NCBI RefSeq assembly: GCF_051622035.1
Contig: NC_135355.1
Coordinates: 6,560,001-6,624,000, forward strand
Length of the DNA: 64,000 nucleotides
DNA from: Arctopsyche grandis
Lineage: Eukaryota; Arthropoda; Insecta; Trichoptera; Hydropsychidae
Direction of reading: 5' to 3'
Shown: piece after piece, positions 10,030-23,590 of the stretch
Layout: every line of letters begins with the position of its first letter
Position numbering within the stretch: position 1 is the stretch's first letter
Translations under genes and position numbers: made by a program
The notes under the pieces: generated by a model
Seen by the model: only the letters and a program-made list of their open reading frames with translations
Database searches by the model: none
Told to the model about the DNA's origin: nothing

Positions 10030-13000
10030 TTAGGGTTTACACCGTTCTAAGAATCTGGGATACAAGCACACGTCTCTGATGTGATGACGTGCGAGTAACC
10101 AGCACAGCAGTCGCTCCAGACCCAGGCCGTAGCCTCCGTGAGGGCAAGTGCCAAGCTTGCGCTGATCAGTATACCAGTAGTAAGGAGCTGGGTCTATGTT
10201 CTCTCTCTTATATCCTAAAAAAAAACATCGGCAACATTAAAATAACAATTTTAGTCACGTTTGTTACACTTTTTAGTATAGAATTCAAACCCTCAAGCAG
10301 CTCGTCGTAGTCCCATATCCTCATTGAACCGCCGATGATTTCTCCCACGCCCGGCAAGAGCACGTCAACCGACTCGGTCAACTCGCGATTTTCAGGACAA
10401 CGAGACATGTAAAATGATTTAATGTTCACCGGAAACCGGCAGAGCATGATAGGCTCATTGATTTTATCAGTCATCTTGCGCTCAGGCATTTCAGGAATAT
10501 CCTAAAAAGAATCTCGATATAAGCTGATGTTTAAATCAAACAATTTAAAATTATATAATTAAAATTTATCACCTCTCCGAATTCATAAAACGATCCATCA
10601 TCTTTAGTGATGTTGTTTTCTTTTAAATATTTAATAGCATCTGTGTAGTCCATTCGCTTAAATGGCTTCTTGGGTACCTAGAAATTTTAAAATTTAATAA
10701 ATCGGTTTAATATTCAATCGATTATATATGATTATAAATTATACCTGAAAATCGGGATTCAATTCAAGGACTAAATCTCCGATTGGAGACGCGAGCACTC
10801 GCTCGACAACATCCACTACCAAATCCTCCAGTCTGTTCAGCAAGTCTTCGTAAGAGATGAATGGACATTCGGCTTCTACGTGACTGTATCTATAGAGACA
10901 TTTTTATTGAATTAGTAATCATTGTGTAATTGATATGGAAACAAATGGTAAAACATTTATTATATAAGAACATACTCGGCTAAATGTCTTCTGGTTCGGC
11001 TCTGTTCCGCTCGATAGCTTTGTGCGATACAATAAACATCACCAAGTGCTGGTAAACACGTTTCCAAGTACAACTGAGAACTTTGTGTAAGATAAGCTTC
11101 CTCACTAAAATATGTAGTTCATATTAGAAGATATAAATTATTATACAACGCAAAAATACTTGTTATTTCATATAAAATTTTGAATTAATTATAATGAATT
11201 AATTAACTATTCAATGAATCAATACGATATAAAGTACATAATAGTGAATCATTTGTTGAAATGTAAACAATTCGGATGTGACCAACCCATGACCATTTAT
11301 TTGTGTATGTAAGATGTATAAAAAACGAAATTCGATATTGATAATAACACATACCCCGGCTATGAGCATTTTCGATACAAGTTTGAGCGCTATTGTAAGG
11401 AAACGCACTCAAGACAGAAGTTCTACTTCCAGTTGTCAGATTTTGTTGCTTTTTTTATTATTAATTAATAACACCATAAATATTACAAGCGTAAAATATC
11501 AAGAAGATAAAAATAATTTAAAAGGACAAAATAAAATGATTAAATATTGTTTAAAAAAATATTATTACTTCCGGTTTTCAAAGCACGCATATTTTATATA
11601 TAAGGGTTGAAAAAAATAGTGGAAGAAAAATCGAACAAGATTAAACTGCCACTTCCGGTTGACGGGCGTAGACCAAATTTTATATATAACTTGGTATTAA
11701 ACTTAAACTTCTGTATATGAAATTTAAGTTCAATACACTTAAAGATTTTTAACCCTCCCTCACCGAAGTGGGGTATGCAAGTGGCCCAATTTTTACGTTT
11801 TTCGTAATAACTATGTGGTTTTCAAAGCTATATGTACACCCTATATTTCTTGTATTCCTAGAATGAACAAGAAATTTATTTTAATAGATTTCGTATGATT
11901 TAGAAAAGGGGTACATTGTAAAAAATACATTTCTACATTCCAAAATATGATTTAAAGGCGGTATCGATAAGTCATGTTTTTGACTGTTCGCTTGCATATT
12001 CTTGTTGATCGATGAATCAATGTGAGAGAGACAGCTATATTTTCGTCGCTTTTGGCGCGTGGCTATTGAGTCATGCAGTCGCCTGTTGGCCTTACCTATG
12101 TGCGTTTGCATGTCGATGCTTGTTGTTATTTTTTAATACAAAAATAGTCAAAAACATGCTATAGGACTAAAACTTTTTATGTTGATGTATAAAATGATTA
12201 ATAAGATATATATTGAATCCATTTGTATTGAGAAAAGCTTTATTTTGATTAAAAAACACTGGGGTCTTACTAGACCACGATTCGGGACACTCGTTCGATC
12301 TCGACGCTCCGTTCCTTGAAAGGTTAATATGCCATAACCCATGCGATGATATTTCATCGGGCACAATATTAGTGTAAAATAAATTCAGTTTGATCTGTTG
12401 AAGGGTTTGGGATAATTGAATCAAAAACTTAAGAAAAAGGACACCTACATATAAGTGGAGGTACCATTTCCAGTCAACTGAAAAATTTGAAAACAAATTA
12501 ATGTCTCATCGATAAGCATTTTAATAACCGATACTAAGTTTCAATTCGATAGGACTAACAGTGTTCCCAATTCCCAAAATATACAGACACATTTTTTCTA
12601 GACAATGAAAACGTGATCAGTGATCGACTCCGAGTTCGAATCAGTCAAAATCTTGAGTTCGAATTTTCGCACGATTACAAAACTTCATCTATTGTTACTA
12701 CTGTTGCGTAGGGGTGGGTGGAGGATCCAAGTAAAAGGCCAAAGTCGTTCCACAGCATTTATTGGTGATTGAGGAGATACACGCACTGGCAGTGATCCGT
12801 CAAGAGTGTCTTGATATCGCCTAAGTACCGCCTTATAACGGATCGGTCGCTCAGGGCATCTTCGACATCCGGTTACTTCCCTATTGTTTAGGCATATACC
12901 CGGATATGTACTCCCACGGTATCGATCACTTCTGAGAAGGGACCAATAGCGGCCAATTCGGTGGCCATTGTTTAGCCTACATGCACTTAGTCTAGAGATA

Positions 13001-15219
13001 ATCTTTGAAACCAAGTCTCTGGGATGCTACTCGGCCTAATCCAATTGCACTTAATAGGCGGTGTACGTAACACACTAGATATGTAGATAAAGTAAAAAGT
13101 ATATGTGTGGGCATGCATTTATAAGTCACAGGTTGCCACTCTCTTATCTAATCTTTCAGTAGTTGCATTTTACGTACATATACTTAACGTCAAAAACATA
13201 TTTGTAGCTGGGATTTATTATTATCATAAAATAATTCGTATTTGGTCATTAAACTAACCAAGGAAAGTTGTACATATACACATGTATCATTGTTGATGGA
13301 TTTATATTCTTATCTAATTAACTCACCCGAAATAATTCAATTTAAACAGCGTCGATCCACCTTCAACTTGAGTTTGCACCAGAGTTGGTGGACACACTTC
13401 AACATAGCCTCGGGATTCATAGTGTTGACGGAAGGCAGCTGTAACTGCACTGCGAACACGTAGCACACGAGACGTGTTCTCACCGCGGATCATAATATGC
13501 CTGTAAATTGTTCACGGTAATTATTTTATTAACCGTTTGCCCGCGGCCGTCTTCTATGGAAGCTTTGAGCGACAAGTCTGTAGCGCGGCTGTCAGCCATA
13601 GAATTTCTGAACTTTGCACGGGATTTTGAGGCTTATATGCGCCTATTTCAACTGTTTTAAGGTTCAAAATTGGTTGAATATATTACTGAGAGTTGAATGC
13701 CATCTATTCAATTTGTTTAAAATGAATATATACCAGTCAAAATTAGTTTTTTGTGGAACCATACTGAAACCTCGTTTATGTGACGTCACGTCTTCATACA
13801 ATTGAAACGATACATCACAATTGTATGAAGAATGATTATTTGACAATTAAGCCAAAACTACGAGATATGTTATGTATTTTATTGTTTAAAATAATACTTT
13901 ATGTGTTAATTAATATATCTGGTTACTTGAGTAAATATTAAAATCTGTATTTAAGGTCGAAAACTCGATTGCCAAATTTGCGAAAAAGGTGCAGCGTACA
14001 GGGGTTGTTCGCTATATGTATTGCCGCGGGCAAAGGATTAAATTAAACTTCGGCAGAAAGAAACGAAGAAGCTACCTATTATCAAGTTGAACATCGGGAA
14101 GGGCATCTTCATTCAAAATAGTATCGGCACCACCTGGAGGAGCCAAACCAATAACTTCCCAGAAATCAACAATCAGCTCGTGTCCTCCTGGAGCCTATTG
14201 AAAACGTTCGATATGATTATTCTATACTTGATGGGATATTAAAGGTGATTTAAATTAAATGTAATTACACTTTTGCCTTCGGGAACTGGAACCAACTTTC
14301 CGAACAGTTGTACGGTGGACTCCGTCGTTAGTGTAACAGCATCGATACACTGGCAAAGTTTATCTTGCAGAACGCATTGTAAGAAGCCTGTACCATCACG
14401 CAAAGACATGAACATGAGGGCTTTGCCTTGACGCCTCAACCGATGGACCCAACCGAAGATTCGGACACGTACATCGCGACTATTTTCACCTAGTAATAAT
14501 ATGAACATGTTAAAAATGATATCAATATAAAATATGTAATAGTATGGTAATTAAGTACCATCTTTAATTTTGATCAACTTTGCTTCAGGCAGACTGGGAT
14601 CTTGAACGATCACGATTTTTTTGGCATCTTCGATGTTTTGTATATGTTTTTCGGTGTTCTTTTCTTCTTTCTTAGCCTTATCATTGGCTTGATGCTGCTC
14701 TCTTACCCAGATTTTGTGCTGCTTTTTTAGTTGAGACTTGGAGGCTACTTCATACTTGGTACCATCTTCTTTATCGTCCGTGTATATTGTGGGAAACGGT
14801 TCTTTGCCGGCTTTTCTCATGGCTTGAAGGACAGTTTTGAGAGGATTTTCTTTGGTGCCGTCGCCAGTCGAATCGTCTCCTCGGGTATCGGATGTATAAA
14901 TTTCATCTGAAAACATGAGTTAAAAATTGCATATAAGATAAGGCTGTACAGTGCCACATGGCTGATGCAATAAAGAAATCGATTTGCATGGTGATTTACG
15001 CAGTATTACAAATTGTTTGGTAAAGATTTGAGATAAATCGTTCTTGCCAATTATACATGAGATATAAGATATATATGCATGCGAGCTTGGTTTGCAATAT
15101 TTGCACAATGGTTTTGTGCGACCGGCTTTTTAACATTGGTGTCAGAATACGGTTGGAATAATTGAAAGTTGACACTCACTGATGGTGAGACCGGCGAGAG
15201 AGGTTTCCGTGGCTGCCAT
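10030..15219 (-). CDS. NARS1: Asparaginyl-tRNA synthetase, cytoplasmic
   Basis: Class IIb synthetase that charges tRNA-Asn with asparagine in the cytosol. Exons in transcript order: 15219-15180, 14906-14559, 14489-14269, 14194-14076, 13500-13327, 11104-10976, 10889-10745, 10677-10573, 10501-10291, 10214-10030; 558 residues against ~548 in human. Visible: the eukaryote-specific lysine-rich N-terminal extension ([11 protein letters not shown]), the OB-fold anticodon-binding domain ([17 protein letters not shown]), the [13 protein letters not shown] linker, [16 protein letters not shown], motif 2 ([14 protein letters not shown]), and motif 3 ([11 protein letters not shown]) followed by [11 protein letters not shown]. 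The first exon encodes only 13 codons. Intron 4 is almost entirely one MITE. Intron 5 holds a ~1.4-kb repeat and a solo LTR. Confidence 0.96.
11272..12680 (-). repeat. Long interspersed repeat, copy in NARS1 intron 5
   Basis: Shares its two ends and several internal blocks with 18237-19212 in the opposite orientation: GGATGTGACCAACCCATGA at one end and the TTCGAACTC..GATTTTGACTGA block with AACGTGATCA at the other. Several CTTCCGGTT-type motifs recur inside. No transposase is readable. The family is unidentified; this copy seems to contain extra inserted sequence around 11880-12400. Confidence 0.7.
12702..13072 (-). repeat. Probable solo LTR
   Basis: Read on the - strand, the segment starts TGTTACGTACACCGCC and ends CTACGCAACA, giving TG...CA with short inverted termini. 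An AATAAA lies near its 3' side (reverse of 12759 area). It is much less AT-rich than its surroundings and has no ORF of element type. A perfect target duplication is not visible, so this rests on termini and composition. Confidence 0.5.
13529..14041 (-). mobile_element. piggyBac-like MITE filling NARS1 intron 4
   Basis: 513 bp flanked by TTAA, with termini TTAACCGTTTGCCCGCGGC and GCCGCGGGCAAAGGATTAA. It is an inverted copy of 29701-30213 over its full length. The intron is only 575 bases, so the element makes up nearly all of it. Confidence 0.85.
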
Positions 15220-15964
15220 CTTCGGTACGTTGACAGTTGTCTAATGCTGGAGACAAATATCAGTAGAATAAAAAAAAGAACACCAGACCCACAACCACCA
15301 CGCGGCAACGCACGTGTCAAACTGACGCAATGCGACCACCACTACCACTTGAATTCATTTTTTTTATTGATTATGCCCATAACAGCACGTTACGTTCAGT
15401 TCCATTTCATAACACTAAAAATCGATAAATAACGCCAAATAAACGGTAAAAATATTTTAAATGATAAAATTACGATTTTTGTGTCTCTATTTTATTGATA
15501 GATTTCATTGTTTTCTTTTAATTTGATCCTAAGTTTACTCATAAATGTCACTAAAATTAATTATGTAGTAAATTTGAAATTATTTTGATCTAATATTCGT
15601 AATTATAAACGATAGTCTATTATAACCTATTTAACTAATTTTGATTGAGTGGTTATAAAAAATAAATATATGAAGTTCGTCAACAAAATTATTGACGATA
15701 ATGAATAAAATGGACAATAAAGTTGTTTGGTCATTTACCCCCCCCTCCTTCCACAGGCTCTTTAAATTATTTTTATTATTTTAACATATGAATGTGTATA
15801 CATAAATAATAATTAATTGGAAAAATTAAAAAAAAAATGGTAAACTATTTAAGCAAATATATTTTCCAAACCACAAATTTTTCATAACAATTTAAATTAA
15901 AAATAAAAATATTTAACAAATTCAACTTATAACTATGAATTAATGTTGACTTGTGTCAATTTAT
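15220..15964. other. Spacer between AGXT2 3' end and NARS1 promoter
   Basis: AT-rich sequence with no convincing exon. The right half should hold the AGXT2 3' UTR (minus strand); the left ~150 bases should hold the NARS1 5' leader and promoter. No TATA box or other site stands out. Confidence 0.5.
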
Positions 15965-18900
15965 TTATTTATTTTTCTCCAAGAATACATATTCAGGACG
16001 ATTTCTTTTGGCATGTTGAGCGTAAGTTTTTATTGAGTTGTCTAAAACTTTCACCGTAAAATCTGCATCTTCTTTGGTTATACACATCGGAGGCTTTATG
16101 CGCAATACCTAAATATAGTTGTTAAATTTTTATAGTAGCTTAATTTCTTATTTCAATATTGATTTAATGTAAACGATACTTACGTTGCCATTCATCCCAC
16201 CCTTTCCTATTAGCAAACCCATATCTTTGCATTGCTCTACAATATGTGACATAAATGGCACTCCAAGAGGAGTATTCTTTGAATCCTCTACCAATTCCAC
16301 TCCGATCATCAAGCCCTTTCCTCGAACGTCTCCAATTACCGACCACTTATCTTTTAACTTTTCTAATTCTTTCAGCAAATACGTTCCAATATTTTTTGAT
16401 CTCTCTTGGGTTTTTTCTTCTTCAATCACCTAAAATGAAGTGAAAGTTTTGCCTTTTTTTAAATATGTAGATATACAAAAAGCATACATATTTTAACAGA
16501 TAGGTAAATTTGTTTACCTCTAAAACTGCTTGTCCAATGGCACAAGCAACAGGATTTCCTCCAAATGTATTAAAGTGCAATGCTCTGGTCAGGCATTCTG
16601 CAATTTTAGGAGTTGTAACAACAGCAGCTAAAGGGAAACCGTTTCCTATTCCTTTAGCCATCGTTACAACATCGGGAATTACTCCATGACCTTCAAAGCC
16701 CCAAAAATGCTCCCCAGTTCGTCCAAAACCTGTTTGCACCTGAATTTAAAACTTTAAATACACAGGAATAACGTTTCTCATGACAATTATAAATAAAAGC
16801 ACATCAATTTACTTCGTCGGCAACATAGAGTCCTCCATTAGCATGGATTAGTTCTTGGGCTTTTTTCAAATATTTTTTTGTGTATTGTATGGCACCTCCG
16901 ACACCTTGTATAGATTCAGCAAACATTGCTGCTACTCTACCTTTTGGAAGCGAGTATTTGAATACCTGTTCATAATTTAAAAATCGTATTAAAAATTATT
17001 GCGATTATTTATAAGAAATCAGACGGTAGTTACATTATCAGTCAACAGTTAATTTAACTAACTAAATGACGCTATCTTTTCCCTATATTTAGTTGCCTTG
17101 AAACCGGGTTTGGTGCAAACGATCGACAAGCGCCAGACAGACTGAACCACAGATTAACTGGATGGCTGCTTTAAGCGCTCGACTTCACGAATGATAGATT
17201 GCACATCAGATGACGAGTAACCTTTCGATGTGCACAGATGCAATTATTAAAATGGTAATTATTAAAATTGAGTTGGATCTTTCTGGTGAGTTTAATAAGG
17301 CAAAATTCGGAACTCAAGTATCAGAAGCACAGAACGTATACAGGGTAGGTATGTCGGGACTTCGGGTAGATTTCGCTTAGTGTAGGTGCGAGCAATGCGC
17401 ACGCATAAGGTACACGTGTCGTTAATCTGTGGTTCAGTCTGTCTGACGCTTGTCTAACACTAATAAAAAGTTTTGCAATTGTGCAAAACACTATTTTAAC
17501 GTATGTACATATATATATGTACCTCTTCCAATTGATCGTAGTACATATCAGTAGCTTGGCACTCGTCACCTTCGCAATCACACTTTCGACTAGTTTGCAC
17601 TGGAGAATCCCTACATTTCGCACCTCCCCACAGGCCTTTAAATGGATCTGGATTCATAACCTTGAATGAAAATATCGCAAAGAATTAAAATATAATTAAA
17701 TGAAATTTATCAATATTGATTGAAACGTACATGATGTATGCCATTATTTGCAGGAACATGATACCTCCATGTGGACTGAGCCGTAACTCCCATGGTGTGG
17801 TTCGTCATCCCATGATAGCCATTCCTCAAAGATATGATGTCGAAGTTTCCAGTGTGGAGTCTTGCTATCAACATCGCCAAATCATTCGCTTCGGAACCAC
17901 TATTTACAAAATATACCACCTAAAATCAATAGAAATTAAATACCAAACGAGTAACTTGATTTTATACATACATACCTATGTACATATATAGTATAATAGA
18001 AACTAAATCGTGATTGTGAAACTTTCGGATGAGTAAATTTTATGCGAAGATCACGACCGCCCCGATGTCTTCGTGATGCAAAATAATTTTTAGAATATGT
18101 ACTTTCACTTAACTATTAAATACACACATATAATGCAATATATGTATGTATACTCAATTACGGAGATATATTGATCTTTGAAGACTTTTTATTTCATCTA
18201 CATATGTACGTAGTAACAATACATAAACGAAGTTTTGTGATCATGCGAAAATTCGAACTCGAGATTTTGACTGAATCGAACTCAGAATCGATCATTGATC
18301 ACGTTTTCATGATCTAGAAAAAATATGTGTGTCTGTGTGTGTGTGTTAGTATGTGTGTTTGTGTATTTTGGGAATTTTTTGAACACCGTTAGTCCTATCG
18401 AATTAAAACTTAGTATCTGTTTCTAAAATGCTTATTGATATGACGTAAAATTTTTAAGCTGACCTGAAATGGTACCTTCCTTTATAGGTGTCCTTTTTTT
18501 AGGTTTTTTGATTCAATTAACCCAAACAAATTCATTTAACTCAACAAATCAGACTGAATTTATTTTACATGTAATAGAAATTATAAATTTTATACACTAA
18601 TATTTTTAAAATGTTTTTATCTCAACCGGAAGTAGTACTTTTATTCTAGAGAATCGAAGCTTTTTATGTTTTTCTCAAAAACCTTTTAATGTATTGAACT
18701 GAAATTTCATATACAGAAGTTTAAGATTAATACCAAGTTGTTTATAAAATTTGGTCAGCATCCGTCAACCGGCAGTTTACTCTTGTTCGATTTTTCCTCT
18801 TCACGAAAGAAATCATGTATCAATGTGATGAAAATAAAAAAATAACTAAATTTAATAAACCGGAAGTGGGTTTTTTCCTCTTAGAAAAGTCAAATATGAT

Positions 18901-21900
18901 GTGAACACGATTCTTTACACACCCTTGAACGTATCAAGCTGAAAATTTGTATTTGTATTCTTTATGTACTAACTTGGAGCTGGTAAGGTTTTGGTCAGAA
19001 TTCGTAAACTGGAAGTAGTATTTTTTTTTTAAACAATATCTAATTATATTATTTTGACCTTTTAAATACGAATTGAGCGTAAATGCGCTCAATTTGTATT
19101 AAAAATGCTCTCATAGCCGGTATGTATGTTTAATTGTCGAATTTTGTTTTGTGACCTTATGTTCCTCAAAAACATAAAAACAAAGTCATGGGTTGGTCAC
19201 ATCCGATTTTTTTTTATAGAAATTGGACTTTTTATTTTATTATATACAAAGTCAATATGAACCTTTAAATCTCCTGGAAGTTTCTCTGTCAATTTTTCTG
19301 CATACTCGTGAATATTTGGATGCAAGTAAATGTTTGAAGTGTGCCATAATTTATTTATTTGTTTAGTAGCAACATCGACCACTTTTCTGGAACAAAAAAA
19401 ATACATCAGGTCAAATTACCAAATAACCTTTATAAATTTACAATGGAAATATTCAACCGAATTCGATACATTGAATACGAATTTTAAATGTGAATCTCGT
19501 TACAATATTTTATCGTGAAACAAGTAAAAAAAAAATAGCTATTTCACACAAATAAGAGTCCAATGAAAGAATACAGTCATTGATATTTTACAATTTCTAG
19601 TGAAAAATTGCAACTGAAAGTACTCATACAAGGAGAAATTTGTCGTCAGAAATGTCTATAGATCACACAAGAAACGAAATGAGAAACTTTTGTCAAAAAA
19701 AAAAATTATTTGCTAAATGGAATTTTGGGATCACATTAACAAAAAAGGGATATTTCACCAAGAAAACGCCGAGGCGAGCGCAGTGGGCGATCAATGCCAC
19801 TGAACATTTAGGGCGATTGACGTCAGGAAGAATCTCGACGGTCAGATTACAATTGTGTCTTACACGATATTTTTGCACCATCGGAATGGCGGAGGATCCA
19901 TTTACTTATATTGATGACCAAAATGAGCAATATGGCAAAGTATGAAAACGATTGGATAAGAGGCAAACTTTTTCCTGAGTTGTAATCGTAAGTGAAACGT
20001 AAAAGAGGTTTGTAATAAAAAAGGTGAACTTCGTCATTACATACATATTGAACGTTCATCAAAAATGGTAAAACTCATTGTTACAATAAAGTTTAGTTTA
20101 TTATTTAATATGATAGCAACGAGCACAACTAAGATCACTCGACTAAGGAGTACTTCTAAATCAACAATTATACGATGCTAATTCACACTCTTTAGGTGGA
20201 CCCTTAAAATTTAATTTAATCAGCTTACGGATGACAGTGACCGACTGAAACTGTAACTATTCCTCCAAACATATCCAAGTATCTCTTTCCTTTGTGGTCG
20301 AATAACCACTGCATATGCCCTTGATTTATGACGATCGGTTTCTTGAACATGGCCGTGATGCAAGGTGCCAAATGACGTTGTCTCAGCTCTTGCATACTTG
20401 CATAATCTTTTCCCTAGAATCATATAAATATACATATAATACATAAGTACAAAATTCATAGTTTACGTAAAAAATGATTATTGAAACATATGTTTTGTTA
20501 ACATTACTTTATATACGTACATTGTACTTTTCTGGTACAAAATCACATCGAGGCATTTCAGGTACATCGACGGAAAAGTGTCGACATATTCTTGATGCTT
20601 TTCTCACACCTGCAACAAAATAAATAAGAACAAGCGTCATAAAAAATAAGTATGCTCCTAGATTTTGATTTGGGGGGTGGGAGCATTTTTTTAAAGAGAT
20701 TTTTTTTTATTTAAAAAAATTCATTCAAATATTTATACAATTCTTTTCTTATTAACAAACAACACCGTCTTCAAATATTTCGCAAACTTAGACGTGTTTA
20801 TTACGATTATTTTTCACCATCGAACTATCAAAATCGATTAAAATTCCCATCGTTCACCAAACCGCGCAAAATGGCAAAGTTTCAAAACGATCGGAAGAAT
20901 GTAGGAATTTCAGCAAATCGTTTGCGAAGTGAAACATAGAAAAGCCTTGTAATAAAGGACACGCCAATGGATAAATGTATTACATTCCTACGGCATTAGT
21001 CAATCTAATTATACACAATATATGTAAGTACATATATATGTAAATATATGCATTATCTACAACGAAAACACATTGCAATAGGTGTGTGTTGATTTTCATA
21101 TTTATAAATGATGAAAACGATTTTATTAATTGCGGTTCAACAAACTAAAATAATCAAGGTCATTTTTAAATTGCCTATTAATAGAGATAACAAGTTTCAA
21201 TAATAAGTTCAAAACACAGAAAAGATTTAGCAACATAAATGTTTATTTAAAAAATAAGCGATAATAATTTACGTCAAACAGCGTATTTACTTCAAAAAAA
21301 ATGGTTTTAATTAAAACTTTTTGATTTTTTTTTATCGAATAAAATTTAAAAAAAGGATACATGGTACATAAAGTATTTAATGTTCTAATATTTTTAGCAG
21401 ATTTAGAGAAAATTGTAAGAAAATTTTCGAAAATCTTTTATTTAAACCAAAAATATTAAAGGCAAATACAGAAAAGTTTTAATAAGACTTGTAATAATGA
21501 TTTCATTATTCAATAACGGGCTATGTATAATTATTTATACTAGCTTTTAGCAACTAATGAATCAGTTGATGGTATTTAATTATTTAATAATACTTGCTAT
21601 GACCATACAATAGTTTTTTACTTTATTTTTATTTTATATAATAATTTTTAAATTTATTTCAGTAAATATACATATGTACCAAGTTGAAGAAATATAATAA
21701 TTGTAAATAGGTTTTTGAGCTCTTTTTCCTATTATGCTGTACATTAACATTAGAATAATATAATACTATGATTACTAACCAAATAAAATAAAATTGCTAA
21801 ATATAAAATGATCAGTAGATCAGTAGCTATTAAAATAGATATAAGATGTATTGTGAACATAATTTCGTAATAATAAAAAGCATTTAAAAATCCAAAGTTG

Positions 21901-22020
21901 AAGAAATACCGCTGCGACCCACGAATAAATAAAATGATATGTTAAAAACTGTTCACGATAAAATCATATAACATTGGAATAACAAAAAAAAGGTCAGTAC
22001 TTACTGATTTTCTTTAGCAT
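15965..22020 (-). CDS. AGXT2: Alanine-glyoxylate aminotransferase 2, mitochondrial
   Basis: Class III PLP aminotransferase; the family transfers amino groups from alanine, beta-aminoisobutyrate or dimethylarginine to glyoxylate or pyruvate in mitochondria. Exons in transcript order: 22020-22005, 20609-20521, 20413-20229, 19386-19263, 17919-17731, 17660-17523, 16965-16813, 16739-16518, 16429-16184, 16108-15965; 501 residues against 514 in human. The first residues, [17 protein letters not shown], are basic and hydroxylated, as expected for a mitochondrial presequence. Visible: [27 protein letters not shown] (PLP phosphate contact), [24 protein letters not shown] (PLP-binding Asp) and the Schiff-base Lys in [13 protein letters not shown]. 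Exon 1 has only 16 coding bases, so the start depends on that small exon; splice sites and phase fit. Confidence 0.94.
17105..17460 (-). mobile_element. MULE-like MITE, diverged copy in an AGXT2 intron
   Basis: Copy of the element at 61312-61684, sharing GGTTTGGTGCAAACGATCG at one end and CTGTGGTTCAGTCTGTCTG at the other. These form ~45-base terminal inverted repeats. The right terminus here is degraded after GACGCTTGTCTA. Confidence 0.75.
18237..19212 (+). repeat. Long interspersed repeat, copy in an AGXT2 intron
   Basis: Counterpart of 11272-12680 in opposite orientation. It opens near GCGAAAATTCGAACTCGAG and closes at CATGGGTTGGTCACATCCGA. Contains (GT)n and recurrent CCGGAAGT motifs. No ORF of note. 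Confidence 0.7.
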
Positions 22021-23412
22021 GTTTACAACGCGTTGTCTAGTGATGATTCAAATTAGTAAACAACACACTGTTGCGACAAATGATGCGATCTGAACCACAC
22101 TAATCAGATCCAATTGATTCTTTGGGCCTGGTGTCCGTTCTGGTTCCGAACTGAAATACGAATGAATTATGCGGTCGGTTTATGTTGATTTATTTAAAAA
22201 TGTGTAACTCCACGGGTCACAAATTAAACACTATAGATATATAAGTATTTACATACATATTATACATACCCATAATCAGTTTTCTTCCGCTTACATGGAC
22301 GTTATCGTACCCATCGTCGTTCGACGATTCTCGAGGACTAATCTGTAGTTGTTTTTTTTAATATTCATATGGTATAATTTTTAATAGAATATTTATTTAA
22401 TTTTCCACTGCTTAGTTCATATTATATTATGTGTATATTATGCACTGTGTAATAATAACAATATAAAGGTAGGAGTTATTCCGCGTAGAACTGGTTTTGT
22501 TGTTGTTTGCAATGATAAACGTATGTATTTAAATGGAGATGTGAACATATATGTACATGTGACGACACACTAAGAATAATACGATTAACTGTTCGATTTT
22601 GTTTGATGACAATCATCGACAATCAAAACAATTACTACATTTATGAATGTAAGTACATATGCATGTGTGAATGTTAGTAGTACTTACTAAGTACATACAT
22701 ATGTAAAATGTATTACGGAAAGACCACTGACATGATTTTTTTTTCCTTATTTGGTTACTATAATTTTACATAAATATACGTATAATCCCTATATTATGGT
22801 TTTCATATTTAATTTTTTTCTAATTCAAATAGTTCATTGTCACGTTTCGTAGGTCATAAAGTCAATAATAATATTGATAAATAAACTATTTGACTCTGTA
22901 GATAAGAATTTTTATAAGATGCCTAGTCGGCCTCGATACTTTTTATTATTATTTACATACCTCCTTATTTTTTTTTAATTTCTCTACTAGGATTCTCGTT
23001 TCCCGAAATTCGCTAACTGAATTTAACGTATGCCTTCACAAAATCCGTTTGAGTTTTGGTTACGTGGAAGATCTTTCCTTCAGAATCGACGTTCATCCAG
23101 TTTCTAATACTTTTTAACCGTGAAATATTTCTCCCGACACTGAGCCTTAAATTTATTCAGATACGTCATTTCAGGTTTTTCATGAGGGGGGGGGGAGCTG
23201 GCTAATTTGTGTTTGTATCTTATAAGTAAAGCCCGGACCCTGAAGGGGCTGTATATTGTTCAAATGTTGTAAATGCATTGTTAAAGGTTTGCCGAACATT
23301 TTTTACAAAGGATTTACAACAATTGAACAATAAAGAGCACGCTTCCGGTCCTACCTCTACTTATAAGACTTTTTTTCTTAGGAGAAGCTTCGGATCGCCA
23401 TGTAAAGCTCTA

Positions 23413-23590
23413 ACCGCACTATGCGTCTGCGACACGAACGGCAGCGTGCGGCCAAATATTGTTTGTATGAAATTGTATGAGATATAACACACCACGCGTC
23501 ACGCGACGTAGTGCGTTATATCTCATACAATTTCATACAAACAATATTTGGCCGCACGCTGCCGTTCGTGTCGCAGACGCATAGTGTGGT
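23413..23590. repeat. Near-perfect 76-base inverted repeat
   Basis: Arms 23413-23488 and 23515-23590 are reverse complements with one mismatch by eye, around a 26-base GC-rich loop that is itself partly self-complementary (CGCGTCACGCGACG). The outer ends read ACCGCACTATGCGTCTGCG, and part of this (CAGACGCATAGTG) is repeated once more just outside, at ~23592. Confidence 0.9.

Noticed and set aside
12685-13014. 109-codon minus-strand frame with Arg-rich protein
   Set aside because: Lies within the probable solo LTR and resembles no protein.
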